This document shows, piece after piece, positions 28,788-36,827 of a DNA stretch of 64,000 nt. The stretch comes from Halomonas ramblicola (GTDB lineage Bacteria; Pseudomonadota; Gammaproteobacteria; Pseudomonadales; Halomonadaceae). The notes under the pieces are model-generated. The model ran no database searches and was not told the DNA's origin. It worked only from the letters and a program-made list of their open reading frames with translations. Position numbers and translations under genes: made by a program. The stretch lies in contig NZ_JAUFPL010000016.1 in NCBI RefSeq assembly GCF_030409215.1, positions 178,306 to 242,305 of the forward strand. Reading direction: 5' to 3'. The first letter of the stretch is position 1. Every line of letters starts with the position of its first letter.

Positions 28788-30667
28788 GTCCTCAGCCAGT
28801 TGCGCAGCTTGACCAGCAGCAGGGCGCCGTCACCGAGTGCGCGGCGATCGGCGATCAGCTCGGTCAGCAGGCGCGGGCGGTCGGTGATGATGGCGTCCAC
28901 CCCCAGGTCGATGAGCTGCGACATCCGCGCCCGGTCGTTGATGGTCCAGGCGTGGATCTCGTAGTCGTAGACGCGGGCCAGGCGCACTTCGTCCTCGGTG
29001 ATGCGGTTGTGGCGCAGCCCCAGGGCATCGAAGCCGCGCCGATCCAGGGTGCCGGGCAGGATCAACTGGGCCAGCAGGGTGGTGCGCAGCCCGGGATGGC
29101 GAGACTCGATCTCGCGGACCAGCGCCGGAGAGGTGGTGGCCAGCCGCGTCTCGCCGAACACGTCCGGCTCCCCGCAGGCGCGCACGTCCCGGTCGGTCAC
29201 CGCCTCCGCCAGGCAGTCGCGCCGCCGGCCCTGCTCCGCCTCCAGAGTGGCGATCACCGCCTCCACCAGGGCCACCTCGCGTCCCGGGTCCGGCTTGAGG
29301 TCGATCATCAGCCCGCTGCGACCGCGCACCGCCACCAGCGCCTCGTCGAGGCCGGGGATCCGCTCGCCCACATAGGCGTCGCCGAACCAGCTGCCCACGT
29401 CGAATTCACCCAGTGCCTCGCGGCTCAGGTCGCCGAGGTTGCGCGGATCCCCGGTCAGGCGCTGCAGGCTGCGGTCATGGTAGAGCACCACTTGGTCGTC
29501 GGCGGTCAGGCGCACGTCCAGCTCCACGTAGTCGGCGCCGTCGCCCAGGGCGTGGCGGATGGCCGGCAGGGTGTTCTCCGGGGCGACCAGGGAGCTGCCG
29601 CGGTGGGCGATGACGCTCACCTCGTCGCGCAGCTCGAAGCTGTTGATGATCAACCAGGCCTGCCACAGGGCGAAGGCCACCACACCGAGCTCCACGGCCC
29701 AGGCGAGTCCTCCCGGGTGGGCGCCCGCCGGCGGCGGCGCGGGCCGCGGCTCACGATGGGCCAGGCGCAGGTAGAGGCAGGCCGAGAGCAGGGCGTTGGC
29801 GGCGATACCGGCGAAGGTGAGGGCCAGCGTCACCAGCACATAGGTGGTGAGGTAGGCGAAGGTGGCGGGCACCAGCACCGCGTTGCGCTCCGGCAGCCAC
29901 CACAGCAGCGGGGTGAAGAGGCGGTCGAAGAGCAGGGTGGCCAGAATGGGCAGCGCCACGATCACCACCAGCAGGGCGACCACCGCCACGGCGATGTGGC
30001 GGCGCCGTCCATGGGTGAGGCGATGGCTGCGCGCCAGGGCCGCGCGGGGCGAGAGCGCTTCCAGGGCCACCAGCGGCAGGGCCAGGATCCAGCGGAAGTA
30101 GAGGGTGGCGGCGATCGAGGCCCAGACGACCACCAGCGGCAGGCCGATGGCGATGAACTGCCACAGTGCCGGGGGCCGCACCCGCTGGATGTAGTAGGGG
30201 TCCAGGCCGCCCAGCAGGACCCCATGTAGCCAGGTCAGGGCGAAGGCCACGGGGAGGGCCAGTAACAGGTGGGCCCCCACCTGGAGCACCACCAGGCCGG
30301 CCAGGGCGGGCAAGCGGTGCAGCGTCCACCACAGCGCCTCGAAGGCCAGGTGCAGGTGGTTGTCGCGGGGCCAGGCGGCCACCAGGATCATGCCGGCCTG
30401 CTGCAGGTAGAGCACCAGGAAGGTCAGGCCGATGGCCGCCAACAGCCAGAGCCCGCCAGCAGGGCTCACCATCAGATCGATGAGCTCGGCGTTGGTGAGG
30501 ACGGTACGGCCGAAGCGGTCGAGCAGCGCCGTCAGGCTCCAGGCCACTGCCGGCAGCAACAGGCTGGAGGCCAGTAGCGTGAAGAACAGGTGGTAGGCGA
30601 TCAGCGGGCGCAGGTGCTCCCTGAGGCTGCGCAGCACGTCGCCGCTCAGCTGGGAGAGGGCCAGCAT
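28784..30667 (-). CDS. Membrane-anchored glycerophosphodiester phosphodiesterase
   Basis: The 627-residue protein joins an N-terminal membrane domain (about 1-340, six or more hydrophobic segments, GPDPase_memb type) to a C-terminal GDPD barrel. Catalytic signatures are VIAHRGSSLVAPENT (His and Arg), YVELDVRLTADDQVVLYHD (metal-binding Glu and Asp plus second His) and LMIDLKPD. Such enzymes split glycerophosphodiesters into glycerol 3-phosphate and an alcohol; the membrane domain may restrict action to lipid-derived substrates. Start codon ATG 30667 has only a weak ribosome site. It stands alone, convergent with ggt and 50 bases from rraA, which is transcribed the same way upstream. Confidence 0.88.
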   Translation of the reverse strand: MLALSQLSGDVLRSLREHLRPLIAYHLFFTLLASSLLLPAVAWSLTALLDRFGRTVLTNAELIDLMVSPAGGLWLLAAIGLTFLVLYLQQAGMILVAAWPRDNHLHLAFEALWWTLHRLPALAGLVVLQVGAHLLLALPVAFALTWLHGVLLGGLDPYYIQRVRPPALWQFIAIGLPLVVVWASIAATLYFRWILALPLVALEALSPRAALARSHRLTHGRRRHIAVAVVALLVVIVALPILATLLFDRLFTPLLWWLPERNAVLVPATFAYLTTYVLVTLALTFAGIAANALLSACLYLRLAHREPRPAPPPAGAHPGGLAWAVELGVVAFALWQAWLIINSFELRDEVSVIAHRGSSLVAPENTLPAIRHALGDGADYVELDVRLTADDQVVLYHDRSLQRLTGDPRNLGDLSREALGEFDVGSWFGDAYVGERIPGLDEALVAVRGRSGLMIDLKPDPGREVALVEAVIATLEAEQGRRRDCLAEAVTDRDVRACGEPDVFGETRLATTSPALVREIESRHPGLRTTLLAQLILPGTLDRRGFDALGLRHNRITEDEVRLARVYDYEIHAWTINDRARMSQLIDLGVDAIITDRPRLLTELIADRRALGDGALLLVKLRNWLRT

Positions 30668-30717
30668 GACAGGATCCGTGTCGAGAGCATGCTCTCAGGG
30701 TAACACCTCTGGTTGCC

Positions 30718-31206
30718 CTAGCCCTCCAATGGCAGGTGCCGCTCGGCGACGACGATGCCGTTGTCGTCGGCGTAGAGCCACTCCCCCGGGCTGAGGGTCA
30801 CGCCGGCGAAGGTCAGCGGAATGTCGCGCTGGCCCTCGCCGCGCTTCTCGCTCCGGCGCGGATGGGCGCCCAGCGCCTGGATGCCCAGGTCGGTCTCGGC
30901 CAGGTCGTCCACGTCGCGGACGCAGCCGTACATCACCACGCCGTTCCAGCCATTGCCGGCGGCCTGGGCGGCCAGCATGTCGCCGAGCATGGCGCAGCGC
31001 TGGGAGCCACCGGCGTCCACCACCAGCACCGCGCCCTCGCCGGGCTCGGCCACCGCCTGCTTGACCAGGGAGTTGTCCTCGAAGCACTTCACGGTACGGA
31101 TCGGGCCGCAGAAGGCGTCCCGGGCGCCGAAATTGACGAAGATCGGGTCGAGGACCCGTACCTCGGGATAGGCGTCACAGATGTCGGGGGTCACGATCTG
31201 GCTCAC
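30718..31206 (-). CDS. rraA: Ribonuclease E activity regulator RraA
   Basis: The 162-residue protein matches RraA, a trimeric inhibitor that binds the C-terminal scaffold of RNase E and slows mRNA decay. Signatures: [14 protein letters not shown] at the start, [52 protein letters not shown] and [13 protein letters not shown]. The GTG at 31206 is taken as start because AGGAGGAGTCAGCC precedes it; the longer in-frame ATG at 31248 would add a non-conserved leader. The 155-base region to the divergent RsbQ-like gene should hold both promoters. Confidence 0.93.
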   Translation of the reverse strand: MSQIVTPDICDAYPEVRVLDPIFVNFGARDAFCGPIRTVKCFEDNSLVKQAVAEPGEGAVLVVDAGGSQRCAMLGDMLAAQAAGNGWNGVVMYGCVRDVDDLAETDLGIQALGAHPRRSEKRGEGQRDIPLTFAGVTLSPGEWLYADDNGIVVAERHLPLEG

Positions 31207-31361
31207 GGCTGACTCCTCCTGCCTGGGGGAAAGCCTCGATGATGCCACAGGGGGAGGCGCTCATCAGCCTTGGAGGGTGACGCCCTCTCGCTACATCGCG
31301 GCCCCGGGGCCTAGCTAAGCGCGCGCTGAGTTGTCACTATTGGCGATACAAGGAGGGTGTC

Positions 31362-32174
31362 ATGGGCCGCGATATCCGCAACTTGCTGAATGTCACCGAG
31401 CACGGGCGTGGCGCCACCCCGCTGCTGCTGATCCATGGTTTCGGCTGCGACCAGACCGCCTGGAGCCGCCTGCTGCCACTGCTGGAAGATGCCTACCACC
31501 TGATCCTGCTGGATCTGCCGGGCTTCGGCTGCGCCGCTCCCGAGGCCTTCGACCCCGCGCGTCATGCCACGCCGGCCGGCTATGCCGAGGACATCGCCGA
31601 GCTCTGCGATGCCTTGAGCCTGCGAAACGCGGTGATGATGGGCCACTCCATCGGTGGCACCATCGGCATGATGGCCTCCATCGCGCGTCCCCACGCCTTC
31701 GACCGGCTCTGCCTGATCTGCAGCTCCGCGCGCTACCTGGATGACCCGCCGGACTACTTCGGTGGCTACACGCAAGCGCAGCTCGACGGGCTGATGCAGT
31801 TGATGGAGCAGAACTACCTCGACTGGGCGGGGACGCTGTCGCGGGTGGCGCTGGGCGATGCCGCCACCCGCAGCCGCGAGCACGACCTCCGCGAGCGCTT
31901 CCTCGCCGTGGCCCCCGAGGTGCTGCGTCCGCTGGCGCACAGCATCTTCCTCGGCGATACGCGCCACCTGCTGGCCGAGGTCCGCGTGCCCTGCCTGATC
32001 CTGCAGACCGCCCGAGATGCCATCGTGCCGCTCAGCGCCGCCGAGTACCTGCAGCGCCACCTGCCATGCGGCGAGCTGGTGGTGATGGAGGCCGCCGGGC
32101 ACTATCCCCAACTCACCGACCCCGAGACCCTCGCCCGGGCCCTGCAGGGCCGCTTGGCGGTGCGAGGCCATTGA
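31362..32174 (+). CDS. RsbQ-like alpha/beta hydrolase
   Basis: The 270-residue hydrolase is strikingly like Bacillus RsbQ and the plant karrikin/strigolactone receptor relatives. It has the nucleophile elbow GHSIGGTIGMMAS, the lid-entry segment YLDDPPDYFGGYTQAQL, and a triad at Ser96, Asp219 and His247, the same positions as in RsbQ. In Bacillus, RsbQ supplies a small-molecule cue to the PAS domain of RsbP. Here the next gene, nine bases away, is a PAS-GGDEF protein, so this hydrolase probably makes or delivers the cue for a c-di-GMP output. AAGGAGGGTGTC precedes the ATG. The substrate is unknown. Confidence 0.85.
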   Translation: MGRDIRNLLNVTEHGRGATPLLLIHGFGCDQTAWSRLLPLLEDAYHLILLDLPGFGCAAPEAFDPARHATPAGYAEDIAELCDALSLRNAVMMGHSIGGTIGMMASIARPHAFDRLCLICSSARYLDDPPDYFGGYTQAQLDGLMQLMEQNYLDWAGTLSRVALGDAATRSREHDLRERFLAVAPEVLRPLAHSIFLGDTRHLLAEVRVPCLILQTARDAIVPLSAAEYLQRHLPCGELVVMEAAGHYPQLTDPETLARALQGRLAVRGH

Positions 32175-32183
32175 GGAGGCGCC

Positions 32184-33179
32184 ATGCCGATCAGTGCCGC
32201 CGACCTGGCCCAGTGGTGGAACAGCGCCCCGACCGGACAGGTGGTCATCGATGAGCAGGGCGTCATCCTCTTCGTCAACCGGACCCTGAGCGACTGGCTG
32301 GAGCGTCCCGCCCGCGCCCTCGTCGACCGGTCCGCCAGCGAGCTCTTCACGCCCGCATCGCGCATGCTCTACCTGGGGTTGCTGGCCTATCGACTGGCCG
32401 AACGCGGCCAGGTGGACGAGGTGCATCTGGCCCTGCGGTTGCCCGACGACACCTCCATGCCGGTGCTGTGCAGCGGTCGGCAGGTGGAGCACCGGGGCGC
32501 TCGCCTGGCGTTGCTCTCGTTGCTGCCGATCCCGCGCAAGGACCGCCTGGAGCGCGAGTTGCTCGACGCCCGCGAGGCGACCCAGCGTGCCCTGGCCGAG
32601 AAGGATGCGGTGATCGCCGAACTGGAGGAGCTGCAGGCCGTGTTGCTGGCGCGTCGCGAGGAGCTCGAGACGGTGAACGGCCGATTGGGGGCCGAGGCGA
32701 TCACCGACCCCCTGACCGGGCTGCCCAACCGGCGCTGCTTCGAGCGGGTCCTGAATGAGTTGATGCGTCAGGCGGGGAAGGAGAACGAGGCGGTATCGAC
32801 CTTCGCCCTGGCGCTACTCGACGTCGACCATTTCAAGGCGATCAACGACCGCCTCGGCCATACGGCCGGGGATCGCGTGCTCGAGCGCCTCGCCGCGCTG
32901 CTCTCGGCCACCCTGCGCGCCCATGACCTGGTGGCACGCATCGGCGGCGAGGAGTTCGCGCTACTGATGCTTCATACCACCCCCGAGGCCGCGCGCCACG
33001 CCATGGAGCGGTTGCGCCAGTCCATCGCCGAGCATGTCTGGAACGAGGTGGAGGTCACGGTCAGTATCGGCCTCTCCGGCTATCGGCCCGGCGATACCCC
33101 AGAGCGGCTCTTCCAGCGTGCCGACGCCGCGCTCTACTCCGCCAAGCATGCCGGACGCAACCTGCTCGCCGACGGCTAG
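32184..33179 (+). CDS. PAS-GGDEF diguanylate cyclase paired with the RsbQ-like hydrolase
   Basis: The 331-residue protein has an N-terminal PAS domain (about 8-120, starting LAQWWNSAPTGQVVIDEQG), a coiled-coil linker (about 118-168, rich in Glu, Arg and Leu) and a GGDEF domain (about 170-330). The active-site motif is intact, RIGGEEFALL, with DPLTGLPNRRCFE and DVDHFKAINDRLGH before it, so it should make c-di-GMP. No obvious RxxD inhibitory site lies five residues before GGEEF. There is no membrane segment. It starts nine bases after the RsbQ-like gene with its own GAGGAGG site. The RsbQ plus PAS pairing suggests regulated cyclase activity. Confidence 0.9.
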   Translation: MPISAADLAQWWNSAPTGQVVIDEQGVILFVNRTLSDWLERPARALVDRSASELFTPASRMLYLGLLAYRLAERGQVDEVHLALRLPDDTSMPVLCSGRQVEHRGARLALLSLLPIPRKDRLERELLDAREATQRALAEKDAVIAELEELQAVLLARREELETVNGRLGAEAITDPLTGLPNRRCFERVLNELMRQAGKENEAVSTFALALLDVDHFKAINDRLGHTAGDRVLERLAALLSATLRAHDLVARIGGEEFALLMLHTTPEAARHAMERLRQSIAEHVWNEVEVTVSIGLSGYRPGDTPERLFQRADAALYSAKHAGRNLLADG

Positions 33180-33180
33180 C

Positions 33181-33504
33181 CTAGTCGCCGCCGCCGATCG
33201 TCAGGCGCAGCGCCTGCAGGCCGTCCAGGCGGACCCGGAGTTCGTCGCTGAACAGCGGGTGGCCGTCCAGGCGGATGTCCAGGCTGGCCTCGGCGCCGCG
33301 ATACCCGACGGTGGCGGCGATCTCGGCCTGCTGGCTGATGGGTGCCAGGGGACCGTAGTCGATGTGCTTCACGTCCACGGCGGTCATGCCGCTGTCGTCG
33401 AGCTGTTGCTGGATACTCTGCTCGATGGCGATGCCGTAGTAGAAGTAGAGGCCTCCGTAGGCGAGACCGGCGAGCAGGACGAGATAGAAGACGAAGCGGC
33501 CCAT
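33181..33504 (-). CDS. Small conserved-looking membrane-anchored protein of unknown function
   Basis: The 107-residue protein has one N-terminal hydrophobic helix (FVFYLVLLAGLAYGGLYFYY) and a soluble remainder (IEQSIQQQLDDSGMTAVDVKH and a beta-rich pattern with alternating hydrophobics), probably facing the periplasm. I do not recognise the family. The pattern resembles a single LEA/AsmA-like beta repeat, but that is only an impression. It converges with the PAS-GGDEF gene with one base between stop codons, and its start at 33504 is preceded by a CAGGAGATACC site. Confidence 0.65.
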   Translation of the reverse strand: MGRFVFYLVLLAGLAYGGLYFYYGIAIEQSIQQQLDDSGMTAVDVKHIDYGPLAPISQQAEIAATVGYRGAEASLDIRLDGHPLFSDELRVRLDGLQALRLTIGGGD

Positions 33505-33561
33505 GGTATCTCCTGGGATGGTGGGGACGGTTCCTTCCTGTCCCCGCGGTTATAGCACGGT

Positions 33562-33957
33562 TCAGCGGCGAACGGGGCGCCAGCCGCCCTCGCGGATCAT
33601 CGGGCAGCCGTCGACCGCGTGGTTGTAGAGGTAGAGCCAGGCGGGACCGAAGGCGGTGGTGTGGATGACGCGGTCGAAGTCGCCGTGCCTGGGGGTGCGT
33701 ACCCGGTAGTCCTCGAGGCGGTCGAGGCCGGCCAGCAGCCGGGCGTCGACCCGGAATACCTCCACCTCGATGCCCCGCGAGGGTTCGGGCTTGGCACCGG
33801 GGTAGGGGCCGAGGTCGTAGAGGGTGGCGGTGGTGAGACGATCGGTGCCCAGGAAGTCGGCGCCTTCCAGCCAGTGGTGGTTGCGCAGCCCGCGCTTCAG
33901 GGTGCCGTAGACGGCGACCAGCGGCGTGCGCTGGATGGCGACGACGGGGGATGGCAT
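33562..33957 (-). CDS. Gamma-glutamylcyclotransferase/AIG2-like family protein
   Basis: The 131-residue protein has the GGCT fold signature VAVYGTLKRGLRNHHWL near its N-terminus and LYDLGPYPGAKPEP, LAGLDRLEDYRVRTPRHGDFDRV and AWLYLYNHAV further on. Family members cyclise gamma-glutamyl compounds, releasing 5-oxoproline, or act on gamma-glutamyl amines. The Glu after LDRL (LEDY) is at the usual catalytic position. The CCTCA-rich leader contains GGAGGCCAGGTC seven bases before the ATG. It is not obviously operonic with neighbours. Confidence 0.82.
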   Translation of the reverse strand: MPSPVVAIQRTPLVAVYGTLKRGLRNHHWLEGADFLGTDRLTTATLYDLGPYPGAKPEPSRGIEVEVFRVDARLLAGLDRLEDYRVRTPRHGDFDRVIHTTAFGPAWLYLYNHAVDGCPMIREGGWRPVRR

Positions 33958-34070
33958 GACCTGGCCTCCTGAGGTTGGCTTGACGGGAACGGGGGGCGAT
34001 TACCAGGCTGCCATTCTACCAGAGACGGCCGGCGCGCCCGGCCGCGGATCAGCGTCGAGAGGAGGAGACG

Positions 34071-34826
34071 ATGACGACGCCTTGCCTGGGCATCCTGCTG
34101 CCCGATGATGGGCCGGATGACTACGAGTGGCACGAGCTCAGCGGGGAGGCGGTGCCCGACGCGGGGGCATTGCCCGCCATCGCCGTGGGCAAGGTGGCCA
34201 GCGATGGCCACCACGAGCCGGGGGCGCTCACCGCGCTGGGGGCGGTGGAGCGCCTGGCCCCGGTGGGCGGGCGCCTGGTGCGGGAACGGGGCGCCCGGGC
34301 GGTGGTATGGGCCTGCACCAGCGGCAGCTTCATCGGCGGGCTGGCGTGGGCCCGGGCCCAGGCGGCCGGCCTGGAGGCCCGGCTGGGCGTACCGGTCACC
34401 AGCACCGCCCTGGCCTTCCGCGAGGCACTCGAGGCCTTGGGCGAGCGGCGGGTGGACCTGCTCAGCCCCTACCCGCAGGACGTGACCGACCGCCTGGTGC
34501 GCTTCCTCGGCGAGGACGGCGGGGCGGAGGTGATCCGGGTCGAGGCGCTGGACTGCCCCTTCGCGGCGGACTCCAACCGGCTGGATATCGTCGCCGCCGT
34601 GGCCGAGTTCGCCAGGGCGCATCCCGCCGGCGACCGCCCCCTGCTGGTGCCCGACACGGCGGTGAATACCCTGCGCCGACTGGAGGCGATGGCGAGCGCC
34701 GCCGGTCGCCCGCTGCTCACCGCCAACCAGGTCACGCTGTGGGCGGGCCTCGAGCGCCTGGGCTGGGGCTCGGCTCCGGCCGGCTACCTGCGCCAGTTGG
34801 CGGGGCGCCGGCAGGGGGCATCCTGA
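34071..34826 (+). CDS. Maleate isomerase/arylmalonate decarboxylase-like protein (Asp/Glu racemase superfamily)
   Basis: The 251-residue protein has the maleate cis-trans isomerase/AMDase layout: GILLPDDGPDDYEW at the start, the first catalytic cysteine in VVWACTSGSFIGG, STALAFREALEALG, and YPQDVTDRLVRFL. The second cysteine expected in the C-terminal half is replaced (LLVPDTAVNTLRRLE), so a two-cysteine isomerase mechanism looks impossible. A single-cysteine enzyme could be a decarboxylase or another carbanion-chemistry enzyme. GAGGAGACG precedes the ATG. The adjacent genes give no pathway clue. Confidence 0.75.
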   Translation: MTTPCLGILLPDDGPDDYEWHELSGEAVPDAGALPAIAVGKVASDGHHEPGALTALGAVERLAPVGGRLVRERGARAVVWACTSGSFIGGLAWARAQAAGLEARLGVPVTSTALAFREALEALGERRVDLLSPYPQDVTDRLVRFLGEDGGAEVIRVEALDCPFAADSNRLDIVAAVAEFARAHPAGDRPLLVPDTAVNTLRRLEAMASAAGRPLLTANQVTLWAGLERLGWGSAPAGYLRQLAGRRQGAS

Positions 34827-34867
34827 GGCACAATGGCATGATGACACCCCGCATCGAGGAGGCTGCG

Positions 34868-35836
34868 ATGGCGACATGTCACACCCCCGACGAGGGGGTC
34901 CCGGTGGGTATCAGCGCCTGCCTGATGGGCGAGCAGGTGCGCTACAACGGCGGGCACAAGCGCTCCCGCTACTGCCTGGAGGTGCTCGCCGAGCGCTTCC
35001 GCCTGGAACCCTTCTGCCCGGAGCTGGCCGCCGGCCTCGGCGTGCCGCGCGAGCCCATCCGGCTGATGGGGCGGCCCGGCGAGGAGCCGCGGGTGGTGGG
35101 CACGGCGGATCCGGAGCTGGATGTCACCGAGCGCCTGGAGGTGGTGAGCCGTGACTTCGCCGAGGGCCATCGCCACCTGCGCGGCTTCATCCTGATGAAG
35201 GGCTCGCCCAGCTGCGGCCTGGAGCGGGTCAAGGTCTACCACCCCAACGGCATGCCCAGTCACGCCGATTCCGGCGCCTTCGTGCGCGCCCTGCGCCGCC
35301 ACTTCCCGGAGCTGCCCCTGGAGGAGGAGGCGCGCATGAACGACGCCGTGCTGCGCGAGAACTTCATCACCCGGGTCTACGCCTACGACGACTGGAAGCG
35401 CCATGTGGAGGCCGACCCCGGCTACCACCAGCTGCTGCAGTTCCACAGCCGCCAGAAGTACCTGCTGATGGCGCACCATGTGGAGGCCTATCGCGAACTG
35501 GGCCGCTACCTGGCCGAGGCCAGCAAGCGCCCCCTGACGGAGGCCATGGACCACTACCTGCAGCGCTTCATGGCGGCGCTGGCCCGGCCAGCGACCCGCA
35601 AGACCCACGCCAATGCCCTGATGCACGTACTGGGCTACCTGAAGCAGGAGCTCGACGGCGAGACCCGCCGCGACCTGCTGGCGGCCATCGAGGACTATCG
35701 CCGGGGCCACGTGCAACTGGCGGTGCCCATGCGCCTGCTCAACCACTACCTGAAGCGTCATGGCTCGGAGTACATCCGTCGCCAGACCTACCTCGACCCG
35801 CACCCCTACGAGCTGGGGCTGCGCAACGCCATCTGA
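34868..35836 (+). CDS. DUF523 (TudS-like) and DUF1722 (YbgA-like) fusion protein
   Basis: The 322-residue protein joins a DUF523 domain (about 8-155) to a DUF1722 domain (about 185-315). The DUF523 part has GISACLMGEQVRYNGGHKR, an FCPE cysteine and KGSPSCGLERV, giving the three cysteines that hold the [4Fe-4S] cluster in thiouracil desulfurases (TudS). The DUF1722 part starts near RVYAYDDWK and includes FHSRQKYLLMAHH and YLKRHGSEYIRRQTYLDPHP; its function is unknown. The start is chosen because GAGGAG lies six bases before ATG 34868; the frame is open much further upstream. A sulfur-removal role on modified bases is an inference. Confidence 0.85.
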   Translation: MATCHTPDEGVPVGISACLMGEQVRYNGGHKRSRYCLEVLAERFRLEPFCPELAAGLGVPREPIRLMGRPGEEPRVVGTADPELDVTERLEVVSRDFAEGHRHLRGFILMKGSPSCGLERVKVYHPNGMPSHADSGAFVRALRRHFPELPLEEEARMNDAVLRENFITRVYAYDDWKRHVEADPGYHQLLQFHSRQKYLLMAHHVEAYRELGRYLAEASKRPLTEAMDHYLQRFMAALARPATRKTHANALMHVLGYLKQELDGETRRDLLAAIEDYRRGHVQLAVPMRLLNHYLKRHGSEYIRRQTYLDPHPYELGLRNAI

Positions 35837-35839
35837 GGC

Positions 35840-36706
35840 TCAGGGCCGGCGTTCGCTGCGCGTCGAGCCCAGCAGCACCCGGTCCAGCCACCGCGTGCCC
35901 AGCAGTCGCTTCAGGGTGCCGAACAGGTGGGTCGGCAGGGTCACGTAGTAGCGGGCCCGCGGCCGCGGGCTCTCCAGGGCGTGGATCAACTTGTCGACCA
36001 CCGCTTCGGGCCCCAGGGTGAAGGCGCCGCCGCCGTCGCTGCCCGCCAGGCGGGCCTCCACGGCCCGGTAGGTCGTGGCGTGGGCGCTGTGCGCGGCATC
36101 GATGTTGGCCTGGTAGGCGCGATAGGCGTTCTCGCGGAAGCGGCTGGTGATGGGGCCGGGCTCGATCAGGCTGACGTGGATGCCGGTGCCGGTGAGTTCC
36201 TGGCGCAGGGTGTCGGTGAGCCCCTCGAGGGCGAACTTCGAGCAGACATAGGCGCCGCGATAGGGCAGGGCGGCCAGGCCCAGCACCGAGCTGTTCTGCA
36301 CGATGCGCCCCCGGCCCTGGCGACGCATCGCCGGCAGCACCCGGCAGGTGAGCTCGTGGGTGCCCAGCAGGTTGGTCTCGAGCTGGGCGCGCAGCACCGC
36401 ACGGCTCAGGTCCTCCACGGCGCCGGGTTGGCCATAGGCGGCGTTGTTGAAGAGCGCATCGAGCCGCCCGTCGGTGCGTTCGAGCACCGTCGCCACGCAG
36501 GCCGCGATGGAGGCGCTGTCGGCGAGCTCCAGCGCCACGGCCTCGAGGCCTTCCGCGGCCAGGCGCGCCAGGTCCGCCTCGCGCCGGGCGGTGGCGAAGA
36601 CCCGCCAGCCCCGCGCCTTCAGCGCATGGGCGGCGGCCTCGCCGATGCCGCTGGAGCAGCCGGTGATCAGCACGCTGCGCGTCGTCGTGGATGGGGCGTG
36701 GGACAT
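35840..36706 (-). CDS. Short-chain dehydrogenase/reductase (SDR)
   Basis: The 288-residue classical SDR shows the cofactor loop LITGCSSGIGEAAAHALKARG, ALFNNAAYG (NNAG variant), the catalytic serine in VQNSSVLG, and YVCSKFALEGL (YxxxK). The arginine in FATARR suggests NADP preference. The C-terminal extension with RYYVTLPTHLFGTLKRLL is usual in the bacterial 'SDR family oxidoreductase' group related to 17-beta-hydroxysteroid dehydrogenases; the substrate is unknown. GAGGAGCCCCTTGC precedes the ATG. It is convergent with the DUF523/DUF1722 gene (three-base gap). Confidence 0.9.
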   Translation of the reverse strand: MSHAPSTTTRSVLITGCSSGIGEAAAHALKARGWRVFATARREADLARLAAEGLEAVALELADSASIAACVATVLERTDGRLDALFNNAAYGQPGAVEDLSRAVLRAQLETNLLGTHELTCRVLPAMRRQGRGRIVQNSSVLGLAALPYRGAYVCSKFALEGLTDTLRQELTGTGIHVSLIEPGPITSRFRENAYRAYQANIDAAHSAHATTYRAVEARLAGSDGGGAFTLGPEAVVDKLIHALESPRPRARYYVTLPTHLFGTLKRLLGTRWLDRVLLGSTRSERRP

Positions 36707-36827
36707 GCAAGGGGCTCCTCGGCAGGGTGACGGACCAGCCCCGCACTCTGGTCGCCGACGGTCGATCATGCAAGTCGAGCGGGTAGCGCCTACAATGCCC
36801 CGACCTTCGCTCCCAGGCGCCTTCGTC

